A stretch of 64,000 nt of DNA from Phlebotomus papatasi (GCF_024763615.1 NC_077225.1:4402001-4466000), one strand, 5' to 3'. Positions 31,475 through 43,849 are shown, counted from the stretch's first letter. Made by a program: numbers and translations. The notes: generated by a model not told the origin, from the sequence alone.

Positions 31475-31830
31475 CCAGCAGAGTACTGTTGTGACGTCAC
31501 CTGTGTGACCCAGCAGAGTACTGTTTTGTGACGTCACAGGGCTATAATGCTGGTCGATGGGCTACCTTCAGGGTAATCCCTTCTCCCCGTTGCCCCCTTC
31601 CCGCAACCCCCTTTTCGGTTTTCGGTTAATTTTATTGGTTGTCCCAGCAGAGTACTGTTGTTGGGAACCATTTTTATTGGCTGTCCCAGCAGAGTACTGT
31701 TGTTTGAATGTAAACCGTTTTGATGGTCATATTGCGATTTTAAGATGTAAACTTTAGACGGCCATCTTGAACTTTTTGAGATTGCACTTTTAGAGGGTCA
31801 TTATTGGCTGGGCGCGCAGAGTACTCTTTT
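31475..31830 (+). repeat. Five dispersed copies of CCAGCAGAGTACTGTTGT
   Basis: At 31475-31492, 31510-31525, 31644-31661, 31686-31703 and a diverged GCAGAGTACTCTTTT at 31816-31830. The core AGTACT is palindromic. Two copies are followed by GTGACGTCAC. Function unknown. Confidence 0.8.
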
Positions 31831-31987
31831 ATGGGCGTGGTTTTCTGTGTACGGTGCTGACGTCACACCCTGGAGACATGACGCAATATTTTGGGGGCCG
31901 AGGTCACCCCGGGGAGGATGACGTCACTCAGTGAAAATTTGAATTTCCGTTAGAGCACACGAGCGCCATCTATGATTGTGAATTTGA

Positions 31988-32180
31988 ATTTCTGTCCGGC
32001 ATTTTCAATTTCTGTCCGCCATTTTGAATGCCTATCCACCATTTTGATTTCTGTCCGCCATTTTGAATTACCATCCACCATTTTTTATTACCGACCGCTG
32101 CTACTATTTTTGTCCGCCATTTTTAATTTCCGACCGCCATTTTTATTTTTGTCCGTCATTTTTATTACCGACCGCTGCTC
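31988..32180 (+). repeat. Degenerate tandem repeat of about 20 bp (TTTCTGTCCGCCATTTTGAA)
   Basis: About nine diverged units of this phrase, ending in ACCGACCGCTGCTCTTATTT. The unit equals a segment of the terminal arms of the foldback element at 62969-63752. Confidence 0.85.
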
Positions 32181-32260
32181 TTATTTTCTATGCGCGTGCC
32201 CTCTGTTATTCCTATTATTAACCATTTCCGTAATTTTTTTTCGCGACGTGAAAATTTTTT

Positions 32261-32345
32261 GGCCGAGACCTGGGATTGAACCGACAGATACTTAAAGTCT
32301 TAAACGTAATGTGTACCACCGCTTAGACCACTCGGCCACGGCGGC
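32261..32345 (-). tRNA. tRNA-like sequence with long variable arm (pseudo-tRNA or SINE head)
   Basis: Minus strand: A box TGGCCGAGTGG and B box GGTTCAATCCC, spaced for a class II (Ser/Leu type) tRNA. The acceptor strands do not pair well and no anticodon stem is convincing, so it is probably a tRNA-derived repeat rather than a working tRNA gene. Confidence 0.45.
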
Positions 32346-35081
32346 ATGTTGATGGGCTCTCGCTGAATCGTGAACCGTTGCATCGTCCACAGGCTGACGT
32401 CACCCATGCATAGATATACCATATAGACATTTCCCATGCATACATACATTTTCATACACATACACATGTCCCGTGGGAATAATTGCGCGCGTCACTTGGC
32501 GGGGAAAAACAGTGAGAGAAACAAATCTCGGGTTTCGGGTTTCAGAGTGGCGCGTGGTAACTTCTGGATATATGACCCGTACTTAAGAATGTATCCTATT
32601 GCAAAATTGGCATGGAATGTGTCATATAGGGGCGACTATAAATTAATTGTCGTGGGAATATTTTAATTGCTGTGGGAATTTTTCTTCCCTTTGAGAGCTA
32701 TTAAAGACTTCTACATAAAGAGGATAAACGTTTTTGCAATGAAAAAGTACTTTTCATATAATTTCACATATGTTTCGAGAAATTAATTTACTCTACCGTA
32801 CTTTTAAGGGAGATCTTCCATTGGGATGATCTTTTATCTAAGTTGAATGAAGTCTATTTTGCGCATCTTTATTTTACTTACCCCCAGATGTTTTCGCAAT
32901 TTTAGTGGTATGATCACCACCCATGCATAGCTATATGAAAAAGTATCTTCAAAGGTTGAATATTTTGTAACCGCAAAAAATCAGTTTTGCAGGATTATAT
33001 CCTAACAGTGTGCTCAGATGGGATTGGATATAGTTAGCAGTTGTTCTAAAGAGTTAGAGGCTGTTTCAATTTAGAGAACTCTAGTGGCACGGGTTGTCTA
33101 ATTATGGCAAGAGATTCTTAAGATCTGTTTAATTTATGTAAATTTTTTCTCTTGAGAATCCTTCTTATATGCCTACCAAAAAATTTCATTTCTGCCCCTC
33201 TATTTGCAATGTACGATAAATTTCGCAGTGCCTCTTTAGATCATGATGATCCATATGATCCGCTGATCTCATGACTTTTCTTTGTCCATTTTTTTTGAAA
33301 AAGCATTTCCATACACTGATCTTGGATCTCGAGTATGTGATATAAGCTCGGTATACCTAAATTATTTCCTAATTTTACAAACTGATGGTTGAATGTACTT
33401 TTCTTCAATTTCTATGCACTTTTCGCCGGAATGCCCGAAATATGATCTTCTGCATCGGTCATGAGTTTTATGGAGTGGAGTGAGGCAATTAAAAGAGGAG
33501 TGAAAATCGTCAATGAAGGCAAATTTCATTCTTTTTATATGAATCATTTAATTTTCTTGGCTGCAAGTGAGTAAAGAATGTGAAAAGGTGTTAGGTTTCT
33601 GATAACTTTGCACTACAAAATTTTTCTCCCCAATATTACATATTTTGAATTTATAATTGATGCTTTTCTTACTATCTACAATGAGTTTTAAGAAGATCTG
33701 AAGAAATTCCACATGAACCTTACGATAAAAACTCGAGAAACGGCAACAAAATAACAAATCTGAAGATGTTTTTCATATATATATTTTTTTTAATTATATA
33801 GAATGGGGTGAGTTTGTCACTGATTACTGTGGAGCTGATGAATGTACCCCTAAGATTTAGTTATGTGCGATACTGAAACATTTTACATGTTTTTCACTGA
33901 TAACTTTTCCCAAATTATGTTTATCCCTGCTAGACTCTTCTTGAAAGTAGAAAAGTGTGAAATCCTCTTCTTTTTATTAAATGATCGTATTTTTAGTATA
34001 TTCCCTATGTGAATGGATCGAAAGAAAAGCTTCAAGAGGATGTTTAATAAAAGAATGTCACAGATTTTTGCTTTAGACTGAATATGGAAATTTGGATTGC
34101 ACTCACTACATCACCACGGAACTATGTCCTCTTTAATTCTCGGGCAAAAATGTGTCCTAGTATTATTGTTATTAAAATTTTATTTACACCTTTTACACCT
34201 TGCACTGAAGAACATCGAAAACTTTATTTGAGTTGTGATTTAGAAATTTCTGTGTACCCGCCACACCGTTTGGAAAATACTTTAGGCAATCGTAAATGTT
34301 TTGTTCTGAGATATGAATCGATTTTATTTGGGAAACATGCTATCAGGGTAATGCATAGTCTCTTAAAATTCAATTATCTGCGATGTTGAATCATCTCACG
34401 CCTTTTTAATGATAACTCGTTGCTAGATTGATATGCATTTCTGAGAGACTTTCTCATATAAAATAGAAGATGAAGATCTTTGCTTTTGAATAAAATCTTA
34501 GCATACTCTTCAGATAAAAATTGAAGCTATTTCTCTTTTACTCTGTTAATATTTTGCAGATTTTACACGTTGACTCAAACAAATTAAATGTGTTTCAGAT
34601 AGAATGCAAAACCTCGAAGTATATCAGAATGATAAGTCAGTTGTTTTTTTAGGAAAAAGTTCCCCAAAAGTTTATTGTCTCTATGGAAAAACGTATGAAA
34701 AAGTGAATTTTTTGTACCCTCCACTGTAAAAATGTTTTTTCTTCAAATGAAATAGTGAATATGGGCCAGTTACTTAAGAGATGCATGGTCTTCTGTAACT
34801 CGGCCGCTTGTGATACTGAATCACTTCATGCCTTTTTCATGGACTATTTTTTATCATTTTGATAACCTTTTTGTGAGAAATCTTAGAAAATTAAAACTGA
34901 ATGCGTCTTCTTTAAGAAAAGACTACTTTGTATGAAGGTCTTAGTCAACGAACACCAAAAGAGAATTTTTAAGAGATACTCACTAAAAGAAAGTCACAGA
35001 CCTGAGTTTTCATTCATAATCAACATTTTCAACCGCTTATCCCTATTAGGGTCGCGTTCCCATAACATCCAGTTTAGCAAC
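32346..35081. other. 2.7 kb without a recognised feature
   Basis: A/T-rich with frequent stops on both strands. No transposon protein, RNA gene or splice-supported exon was recognised. Confidence 0.4.
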
Positions 35082-35226
35082 CTACACTTGTTGATCCTCC
35101 ACCACTTCAGGAATAAGTTCAGATTCAATCCCAATGCGCTCCAAGGCAAGATTCTGAATTTGACTCAGCCACCTTGTCCTAGGTCTCCCTCGAGGTCGAC
35201 GCCTCCTCACAATTGCTTGCCTAGCT
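35082..35226 (-). pseudogene. C-terminal tail of a LINE reverse transcriptase (fragment)
   Basis: Minus-strand frame of 47 residues containing RRRRPRGRPRTRWL, an Arg-rich GRPRTRW motif common at the C-terminus of insect LINE proteins, followed by a stop at 35082-35084. Only this end is present. Confidence 0.4.
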
Positions 35227-36347
35227 TTTTTGGGGTATCTTTTGAGTTTTCATTGATCATGGGGATTTATCTTTGCACTCACTATCACTACAAATCATCT
35301 TTGAACTCTATCCACTTAAATTTTTGGAAAAAAAATCATCCTGGTATAAGGAGCGGGTACCAAGATTACCTAGAAGAACTATGAAAAACACATATCGGAG
35401 CAAACTCGATTTAAGTTCAATTTTTGTAATCGTTCCACCTGCTCTTTAGAAAAATGCTTTACATGCCATTTTCCTAGACTTTCCTCTGAGATATTAAAAA
35501 AAGGTGTATATGCAGCAGAGTGACATGTCCAAACAAGTTTTATCGGATATGAAACAAAGATTTTGCACACTTTGCATTTATCTTGGGAAATTTCGTTGAT
35601 GTGATCAAAAGATCTTTGAAATCTCAGAGTAATACCGTTTTATAAGAATTTTATCAACTTAAAAACTTTTATTTTTGGCAGAGATTTAACGTCAAGTAGA
35701 AGTGTTGCTGAAAAGGAGGAAGAAAAACAACATTTATCGCGATCGGTTTTTCTCCAGAGATCTTTTCACCGAATGTTGAGTTATGTGCCGTAAGCTACTG
35801 GGTGGAATAGCTGCTGTAGAATTTAACCAAAAAGACATGGTCGTCTTCTGTGAAAACGGACCAACTTTAAGAAAATTGCTGGAAGACAAGATGAAAAAGA
35901 TGATGCCAATATGAATGCTAATCCTTCAACTTGAAGATTGTGTAAAAACCAGTAATCAATATGCCGTGAAAAAAAAATATTTTCAGAGGTATACCGAAGT
36001 AAATTTAGGAGTACTAAGACTGAAAAATTCTTATTTCTCAACCAATAATGCATTTAAATCATCGATAAACTATTGTCGCATTTTTCATGAAATTCCATTT
36101 ATAGCAGGTAAGTCAATAATTTGTAAGACATCAATTTTTCTATTTTTCCCCTTTTTGACTTTACCTCTTACCTGTGTATAAAATTATTCTTCTCGACTCT
36201 GTTATAAAATTAACTTTGCTTTCCTGACTCTTGCAGAAAACGCATTTTCTTCTTTTTAAACAATTTTATTTCCTCTTAATCATGGCTGATTTTCATATGT
36301 ATTGACAACTCATTAAGATATTAGCTTTGCATTCAATTCTCTCTCTA
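35227..36347. other. Stretch without a recognised gene
   Basis: A/T-rich. A plus-strand frame at 35915-36112 ends at a donor-like GTAAGTCA but has no recognisable homology. Confidence 0.35.
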
Positions 36348-36845
36348 TTACGAAAAGTATATTTTTGTAGTCTCAACGTATGGTTCTCGACATAAGGGGC
36401 AGTTCCTTGTTTTTGAAGCACATTCTTGACATGCACCAACGTGCCCGCACGGAATAAAGGCGGTGTTGTATTCATTGTTATAGCAGATTTTGCAAATTTT
36501 ATTTGGTTGCTCTGCAATGTCATAATCTGCTTCTTCTATACCAGAATCCAAGGTATGATCACCAAAGAATATCTCAAACAAATTGTCAAGTGTATCCTCG
36601 TCATTGTTGTTGAAAAATTTTAGTATCAAATGCTTTCTCTCCAAAATACTCATTTCTTTTCCGCTTTTCACTTTTCTGAATATTTTTTCCACCACACCCT
36701 TACGTAAAGTCTCATTGTTGCTTACATGAAGAAGCTCGATCATCGCGCCAATTGATCTTTTATGCAAAATTAACTGTACCAAATCAGACTCTGATTTGTC
36801 TTTTGCAAAAAGTTCTGCTAATTATCTCAAGTTGTGAGTACTCAT
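36348..36845 (-). pseudogene. RING-finger protein, second member of the BIR-less IAP-like family
   Basis: From a possible ATG at 36845 (MSTHNLR) the frame meets a TAA at 36822-36824, then is open to 36348. It shows a helical block (LVQLILHKRSIGAMIELL), a second block (LERKHLILKFF), an acidic linker, and a complete C3HC4 RING: CKIC, FIPCGH, CQEC and CPLC, ending TTKIYFS, as IAP RINGs do. Predicted activity is E3 ubiquitin ligase. The two helical blocks align with those of the copy at 17539-18345. No BIR lies within the open frame. Because of the early stop it is either a pseudogene, or translated from a downstream ATG, or spliced from an exon not seen. Confidence 0.65.
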
Positions 36846-37136
36846 TGCGCTGTAGATTTCTTCTGAGTGATTGATTTTTCAAGATGCCCCGTGTTACATA
36901 ATTGCAAAATATTATGACAAACATGTTTTATTGAGAAAAAAGAGGGAGGGGATGCAAGAAACTTTTGAGGAAACAAAGCCTACCACTGATTGTGTGAATA
37001 CACAAAAAAATTGGTACTTTTAATTATTTCTATGGCATTTCACAGAGAAAAGTGTATATCGCCATCAGAATCTCGCTGGATTTCTCGTATATTGCATTTG
37101 CTCCTCATGATCTCTTTCTGAATCAGCCAGATTTTA
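36846..37136. other. Stretch without a recognised feature
   Basis: A/T-rich; it follows the RING frame on its 5' side. Nothing recognised. Confidence 0.35.
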
Positions 37137-37189
37137 TTAATTGTATCGAGGCCTAAAATTCAGTTTGTCTTGCCCCAAAAATGGGCTAC

Positions 37190-37689
37190 NNNNNNNNNNN
37201 NNNNNNNNNNNNNNNNNNNNNNNNNNNNNNNNNNNNNNNNNNNNNNNNNNNNNNNNNNNNNNNNNNNNNNNNNNNNNNNNNNNNNNNNNNNNNNNNNNNN
37301 NNNNNNNNNNNNNNNNNNNNNNNNNNNNNNNNNNNNNNNNNNNNNNNNNNNNNNNNNNNNNNNNNNNNNNNNNNNNNNNNNNNNNNNNNNNNNNNNNNNN
37401 NNNNNNNNNNNNNNNNNNNNNNNNNNNNNNNNNNNNNNNNNNNNNNNNNNNNNNNNNNNNNNNNNNNNNNNNNNNNNNNNNNNNNNNNNNNNNNNNNNNN
37501 NNNNNNNNNNNNNNNNNNNNNNNNNNNNNNNNNNNNNNNNNNNNNNNNNNNNNNNNNNNNNNNNNNNNNNNNNNNNNNNNNNNNNNNNNNNNNNNNNNNN
37601 NNNNNNNNNNNNNNNNNNNNNNNNNNNNNNNNNNNNNNNNNNNNNNNNNNNNNNNNNNNNNNNNNNNNNNNNNNNNNNNNNNNNNNNNN
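37190..37689. other. Assembly gap, 500 N
   Basis: Exactly 500 unknown bases, probably a scaffold placeholder of unknown true size. It interrupts the RT of gypsy element C. Confidence 1.
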
Positions 37690-39232
37690 CCTGCTTTAAC
37701 CAATATCTGTAATTCTTTTTCAACGTCATCTCTAATCTCAAATGGAATCGCATATGGTTTATGAAAAACAGGTTTAGCATCGGGTTTCAAAACAATATCC
37801 ACTGCAAAATTTTTTATTGGTGTGTTGTCATCCCCACTAAAAACCTCTGGAAATCCATCAATAATTGTTGTGCTGGAATTACTTGACTCTTTATTTAATT
37901 TAGCGACTCGATTCCATCCTGAATATCGAAAACTTATTCTCCAATGAGGAAAAAATAACTCAAGCCAATTTCTCCCACATAATGGCGTAAATTTCTTTGC
38001 GCAATTCACCACTAGAAGTGATAAATCTTCGAACATTTTTCTCTCTCCATCTTCATAAACCACCAGAACTGATACCAAAATTTTACCTACTATTTCAACC
38101 GATTGACCAGTTACCACCTTTAATCTGCAAGATTCTTTCCACAATTTCAATTCCCGAAAAAGTCTTTCAAAGTCACGTAAATGTATCACTGATACGCACG
38201 CCCCTGAATCAACTTCCATAGTCAACATTTTACCACATATCCTCAGTTCAATGAACTCTGGTTGTTCACTTGCTATCTTCCCAATAATTTTGTTCATACT
38301 CACGGCATTACTTACGGTACCACTGGTCTCCTCGACCAACAAATGTGGTTTTTTTTACCAAAGATCCAAGTCTCATAGTGTGTACTCTGTACTCCAAATT
38401 GTCTGCCGACGAATTGCTCTCCTCTGATTCTGATTCCAGCTGGGTAATCCTGTTACTCTCTTTTCGGCCTCTCTTCCCCATTGGTGCAGTACAATCAGCT
38501 GCGATGTGAAAAGACCATTGTCCACAACGAAAGCATTTGATGGGTGACTTGTTCCTTCTCTTTCCACGGTTATGACGAGTTTCATCTCTCTCTCTACGAA
38601 CAAAATTTCTGGTCTTCTTGTTCGATGATCCTCTCTCTATCTGCCGAGTACGAATAGCTGCAATTTGTCCTGATGGCTGCATCAATTGTGTATTTTTCTC
38701 AGCTAACTCCATAGCCATTGCTCTCTTCAAGGTATCCTCAAAACTCTTATCTTCAGCCAATAATCGGAATTGAATCGCCTTAGACTGAATGCCACAAACT
38801 AACTTGTCTCTATAAGAGCATCTTTGAGAAAATACCGAAGTTACAAGTTTGAGCTTTAACTTGCAACTCACTCACATATTCACTGATGCTCTCTCCTTCT
38901 TGTTGTCGTCTCTCATGAAATTTGAATCTTTCTGCCGTGACGCTCCTTTTTGGCGCGAATTTCTCCTTGAGTATCCCAATAATATCTTTGTAAGATTTAC
39001 TGCTCACTTTATCAGGTTGGATTGCTGCTTTCAAGATCTTTAGGCACAATTGCCCCGCAAACGTAATAAATGCCGCACATTTCCGTTTGTCCTCATCAAT
39101 TCCGTTTAATTGAAAAAACTGCTCCATTCTTTCAATATAATCCTCAGAATCTCCTGATTCTTCAGGAATATAATTTTCTATTGATCCCACGCAGGATCCA
39201 GCTGAATTTTGCACTTGATTTTGCGCCATCAA
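37690..39232 (-). pseudogene. Gag, protease and RT start of gypsy element C
   Basis: Minus strand from 39232. Gag capsid part (EDYIERMEQFFQLNGI, HERRQQEGESISEYVSEL) shifts frame near 38840 and continues to a zinc knuckle (CFRCGQWSFHIAADC). Another shift near 38320 leads to the protease (MTMEVDSGACVSVI) and the start of RT (DAKPVFHKPYAIPFEIRDD), which enters the N gap. The arrangement is typical of gypsy elements. The short sequence left of the gap (37137-37189) does not obviously continue RT. At least two frameshifts, so inactive as assembled. Confidence 0.85.
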
Positions 39233-39283
39233 TATTCACTTTTTTTTTCACTTTTTCCACTTTTATCCTCGACGTCACTAATA

Positions 39284-39397
39284 TGTTCTCAAATATATCT
39301 TTATTCCTCGACAACTGGTATCAGAGAGAGCTCTCCAAATACTCATCTGATTTATATAAGCCCCCCACCATAACATATAGATTTCCCATACATCACA
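39284..39397 (-). repeat. Probable 5' LTR of gypsy element C (114 bp)
   Basis: Minus strand from TGTGATGTATGGG to GAGAACA, with TATATAA and AATAAA inside, inserted into repeat R (AATATCTCTTACCG adjoins it). It would be another very short LTR. The second LTR is not in view, so the boundaries are inferred. Confidence 0.5.
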
Positions 39398-39490
39398 AAT
39401 ATCTCTTACCGTTTAGCAGCTAGGATGTTGCAAAGTTGAAAAAAAAAGTCGATTGTGAAAACTGCTCTCTCTTGGAGTTCGAGCAGTTAA
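39398..39490 (-). repeat. Repeat family R, remnant copy 4
   Basis: Reverse complement of the family start: CTCTTACCGTTTAGCAGCT, then GTCGATTGTGAAAACTGCTC and GAGTTCGAGCAGT. Confidence 0.75.
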
Positions 39491-39556
39491 AAAACAATAG
39501 AAAAAAAAATAATAAAATGTTGAATCTCAAAATCTATTTTTTATATTTATTTTCAG

Positions 39557-39818
39557 AGGTGTTGGCTGAAAATAAAAGGATGAAGGAGTTATTCGATAGT
39601 AAGTAATATTAAAGAAAATATTTCATGTCAAATACATATTTAAATTATTTTGAATATTTTTTACAGAAATGAGCGAGAAACAGGGACGAGTAAATTTCCA
39701 ACTCAATCTCCTCAACAAGTATATCGAGGGAACGAAAAAATACTTTCCCATACAATCTATGGAAGAGCTAATGGAACTGGAGCAAAAAATGGAACATCCG
39801 GGCACTAACGCAGCGGTG
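39557..39818 (+). pseudogene. DUF4806-like exons, second locus
   Basis: After TTTTCAG, an exon at 39557-39598 (VLAENKRMKELFD) is joined through a 68-bp intron (39599-39666) to an exon at 39667-39818. The second exon contains KKYFPIQSMEELMELEQ, equivalent to the LPIASSEELEEF segment at 1819. A GTAAGT donor follows at 39819. No downstream exon was found; the next 2 kb are repeats. Splice positions match the gene at 1478-2274, supporting common descent. It is probably a fragment. Confidence 0.6.
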
Positions 39819-40709
39819 GTAAGTTCGGTTATTTTGATTACTAATATTAATACTGGAATAGAAGTCTTAGGCATTAAAATTTCAAAACCCGGTTATGTCC
39901 CAATCGGTAATGAATTGATCAATTAATTGTAATTGATTTATTTTTCTCAAATATCACTTTTTGTGGAGAATTACCTATAAATATATTGTGGTGTTATAAA
40001 TCTGTCAGGGACTGTGTGTTTCTTGGGCTTCCTTCTACCGTTTGTGATATTCACGTACCTGTGGTAAACAATAATTTCTCTGTGATAGGATTCTGTGATA
40101 TCTAATACCCTCTTCTTCCTGCCCAGTTTACCTGGAAATATATATTCCTTTAGTAAATGTCTTCAACAGTGATCCGGAACGTAGGCGGCTGGATTTTCCA
40201 GAAGACGTTTCCTCGATGACCGCCAAATGCCCTTCACCAAATCCACTGAGGCAGTGAAACACACTTTTCACCTTCACCAATTATTTTATTTACAAGTATT
40301 CTCCTCTTAGATTTCACTGAACACGTTTAACTCTACGTCACGTAAATTTTTCTGTAGTTTGAACTAATATTTAATTTATAATTCACAAAATAAACTTATA
40401 ACTTTCTCTCCTCACGTCTCTTTGCAAAAATCAAGTCTTACGTAATGCCCAGACTGGTTCCCGCTCATTCCCCTACTTTCTTTCCAGCTGATCTTTTTCA
40501 CCACTTTTTCCTCCTTCTCTCTCCCTCCATACATGTTCAAAATCCAACCGTCTTTTGTCGCTTATTTTTAAGAGATCTTATAGAATGGAAATTCTATACA
40601 CTTTTTATTTGCTCATTTAGGTCTTTTTATTTGCGCACTTAGCCAATTTTCTAATTCAGAATCGTATTCCTATTTGAGAATGAATTTAATCCTTACAATA
40701 AACCGGTTA
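39819..40709. other. Stretch without a recognised gene
   Basis: Intron-like or intergenic A/T-rich sequence. Contains neither RT nor transposase motifs. Confidence 0.4.
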
Positions 40710-40930
40710 TAGGGGGAAGCGCGCTACCTTCGTACGATTTATGTTTCGCACAAATCATTTTTTTCAATGTGTTATAAATGAATGTGGCCCATTATAATAT
40801 TATATTTCAATAGATAGTCCAATGCCTCAAATTTTCTGAAAAAATCTATGGGCGAAATCCATAAGGAACATAGAGAAAAAATTGAATTATCCGAAGCTTG
40901 TAGTGTGCGAAGGTAGCGCGCTTCCCCCTA
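40710..40930. mobile_element. 221-bp MITE with perfect terminal inverted repeats
   Basis: Ends GGGGGAAGCGCGCTACCTTC and its exact inverse, both bordered by TA, fit a Tc1/mariner-type MITE. No coding capacity. Confidence 0.85.
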
Positions 40931-40974
40931 CACCCAAAAAACATGCAAAAATATGATACACGGATAGTTCGGAT

Positions 40975-42010
40975 AGCTCTATCTCGTCAGTTCCAGTATT
41001 TCGCAAAGTCATATCTTTTTTCAACTTTGCAACATCCTAGCTGCTAAACGGTAAGAGATATTGACTTCCCGTCTTCGGTGACCCCCCCCCCCCGGAAATC
41101 AATACATTCTATCTAACTAACTTACCCAAATTACACCCCACCCCTTCTAACCCCTCCATAAAACACGTTTTATGACCTTGCAACAAATTGGCCCTGACGA
41201 TTTCCTTCATTTTTGGATATGTTATGGAGGTAGTCCAGCTGAACATTTCGTCCTTAGACACCTATCACCGGAAAAATCGCCATCTTGAATTATTCAAGGT
41301 CAAAGGTCAACCAGCCTGGAGGGCCTAATTTTCAACGGATTTGGACAAATTTGGACATTTTTGAAAGATCTTTTAATTCTGAACCCGACTGCATCGGTCA
41401 CAATCGGTGATGGATCGGGAAAGTAACGGTAATAGTCCTATTTAAAAAAAACAGTTTTTCGCACTTTTTCAGTCTTTTGACCCATTTAAAAAATCAACGG
41501 TAAGAGATATCAACTTCCGGTCTTCGGTGACCCCACGTCAAATGACATTATCTCGAAAGTGATCTTTTTGTTTTTACCCCCTCCGCCTTCATGCGCTCCC
41601 TATCCCCCAAAAATAGGCAAAAATGAGGTTTTTCTAATTTTAAAAAAATTGGCCCTGACGATTTTCCTTCATTTTTGGATATGTTATGGAGGTAGTCCAG
41701 CTGAACATTTCGTCCTTAGACACCTATCACCGGAAAATTCGCCATCTTGAATAATTCAGTGTTGAAGCTTAATTTTCACCCGATTTGTTCAATTAATTAA
41801 TTAAAAGATTAATTATTTTTTGAAGCCCTCTTCTTGAACAATTTTCAACTTCAAGATGGTTTTGTGGTGATTTATAGTCAAATTTAATTCGACAATAATT
41901 TTCTATACATCAGAATGCTTGCGAAAAGGTATATAAGGCAGAGCTCTTTCTCGGGAGCTCGAGCAGCTCGCAAAGCCTCGGACGCTTTGCCACCCCTTTT
42001 TTATTATACT
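40975..42010 (+). repeat. Repeat family R, copy 5 (two modules)
   Basis: Modules at about 41000-41450 and 41490-41760 with GACATTATCTCG and CACCGGAAAATTCGCCATC. Ends with GGACGCTTTGCCACCCC. A run of about 12 C at 41081 is present. Confidence 0.8.
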
Positions 42011-42037
42011 CACAATAAATTTGTATTATATTTTCAG

Positions 42038-42338
42038 AGGTAATGGGGCTGAATAGATCTCAGCTGAGAAACCAAGTAGAGAAACAGCAGGCTAAAAGAC
42101 GCCAGAAATTGAGAAGAGAAAAAAAATTATGAGTCCTCCATCGAGCACACAAATTGAGAATACGAATTCAACGGCCACCATTGGTTCAGAGATTGTAGTA
42201 AACTCATCGACCATTCAAATTCTGGATATGGTTTCCATGAACACTGTCGGTTCGGTAGATTCTGCAACCTTTGAAACAGCAGCCTACGAGGAATATCCGC
42301 AGATAATCGAGCTCCCGTCAAGTTTCTCTCAATATTAG
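42038..42338 (+). pseudogene. Possible N-terminal exon of a DUF4806-type gene, frameshifted
   Basis: Begins after TATTTTCAG. A basic helical part (RNQVEKQQAKRRQKLRRE) runs into a stop within an A-run at about 42128. One added A would connect to a Ser/Thr-rich frame (IENTNSTATIGSEIVV) ending in TAG at 42336. The layout (acceptor, basic helix, Ser/Thr-rich stretch) recalls the gene at 1478, but no DUF4806 core is present, so the assignment is tentative. Confidence 0.35.
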
Positions 42339-42352
42339 TTAAAATTTGTTTA

Positions 42353-42778
42353 AGGGCAGAACCGCATTGTTAGTCAAGTGCTTACCTTCACCATCACCGT
42401 CACCGTATTTTGTTAATTTACGCATTTTCATTGTAATTCTTACATAAATTCTCAATTACCGTGTTTCCTAATCTCATACTCGGTGGCACTAGGTGAAAAC
42501 AATGTCTAAAAATTGAAGAATACAACGAAAATGCGATAAACGGTGAACAAAAAATCTGAACGAAAAACTGTAGCAAAAAAAGTCTTACAGTTTTTTTGCT
42601 CACTGTTTATCCCATTTTCGTTGAATTTTATTCAATTTTCTGATATTATTTTCACCTAGTGCCACCGAGTATGAGATTAGGAAACACGGTAATTGAGAAT
42701 TTGTGTAAAAATTGCAATGAAAATGCGTAAATTAACGAAATACGGTGAGAAATTTTATTGTCAATGTGATTCTGCCCT
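42353..42778. mobile_element. 426-bp foldback MITE
   Basis: Almost the whole element is an inverted repeat. Ends are AGGGCAGAA...CATTG and inverse; internal words such as CTCGGTGGCACTAGGTGAAAA pair with their inverse near 42650. No clear target duplication. Confidence 0.8.
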
Positions 42779-43849
42779 AATTCTGAGATAAAGGCAGCTT
42801 AAAGTCCAAAGTTAATTTTGTTAAAATCTCTTATGTTATGTTCTTTGAATTTTTAAGTTACAAATAAATTAAAATTGAATTTTGATATATTTATTGGCTT
42901 TTATTGGAAAAATCGTTGGAAAACTCGTCGTTAATTCAAATTTCAAAAGGCGGTTAATTCAAAATTCAAAAAACGGGTAATTTAAAATTCAAAATTACTG
43001 TTAAATTCAAAACTCCCCACTCAATTTTCACCACCAACTGCGAACAAAGTACATGGAACTATTTTTCCCACACGGAACAAAATTTCGAACAAGCGTCCTT
43101 GGAACAGTGCTAGCTTCTTGTACTATAGTACAAACAGGTAACTTTCGTTGCTGGGTATTGCCACTAGGGGTCTCCACCAACAAATGTGGAGAGCTGACAT
43201 TTTTGTGCAGACTTTTTTCAATTTCAATTCGAAATTTAAAAAATACCGACGAAACGTGTGAAACTCGGCACAGAGTAGAGGGACTACATAGTGTGATCAT
43301 CTCGGAAGAGGAGCTTCGTACAATTATGATTGAACTTCACTAGGTAAGTTCGTTTAATCATTAAATTCTAGTTCATTGTCGTCATCTCACGCTCATAAAA
43401 GAAAATTCCGGATATTTTAGTTTTTACATTTATAGGAAAATGGAGTCAACAACCGCAGGTAGAGGTGACACGAACCACAACAATAAAAACAAAATCTTTC
43501 AAAGTAACGCTTATTTATTTAGTTCATATTTATGGAATTCAGATATGATGGTTTGTTCTCTCAAGAATTCAAAATCCATTAACAAAAAAAAACATTGTCC
43601 TTATTTTTCTGATCGTGATCTTGGTGAGGACGATGACGATGATCATGATGATGGTTTATTGAACGCAGATGTCAGCCCTGCCTTATCCTTCAATTTTGCC
43701 CTTTTTTGAGAAGTCATCATGCGCACATGCGCCAACCGAAATTGCTCTCTTAACACTTCGTAGAACCCTAACTAAAAGTCTTACGGAAGGACCAAGTGGC
43801 AGCCGCTGCCATTTATCGGATTTTACAAAATATTTTATTTTTTTACTTC
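42779..43849. other. Stretch without a recognised gene
   Basis: Two plus-strand frames (43053-43343 and 43440-43709) are open. The first ends in TAG directly followed by GTAAGT; the second has an acidic Asp-rich run. Neither matches a family I know. Confidence 0.35.

Noticed and set aside
34932..35384. 150-codon plus-strand frame
   Set aside because: No recognisable domain; the antisense strand holds a LINE C-terminal motif that better explains the region.
37141..37764. Long frames spanning 37.14-37.78 kb on both strands
   Set aside because: They exist only because the 500-N gap has no stop codons.
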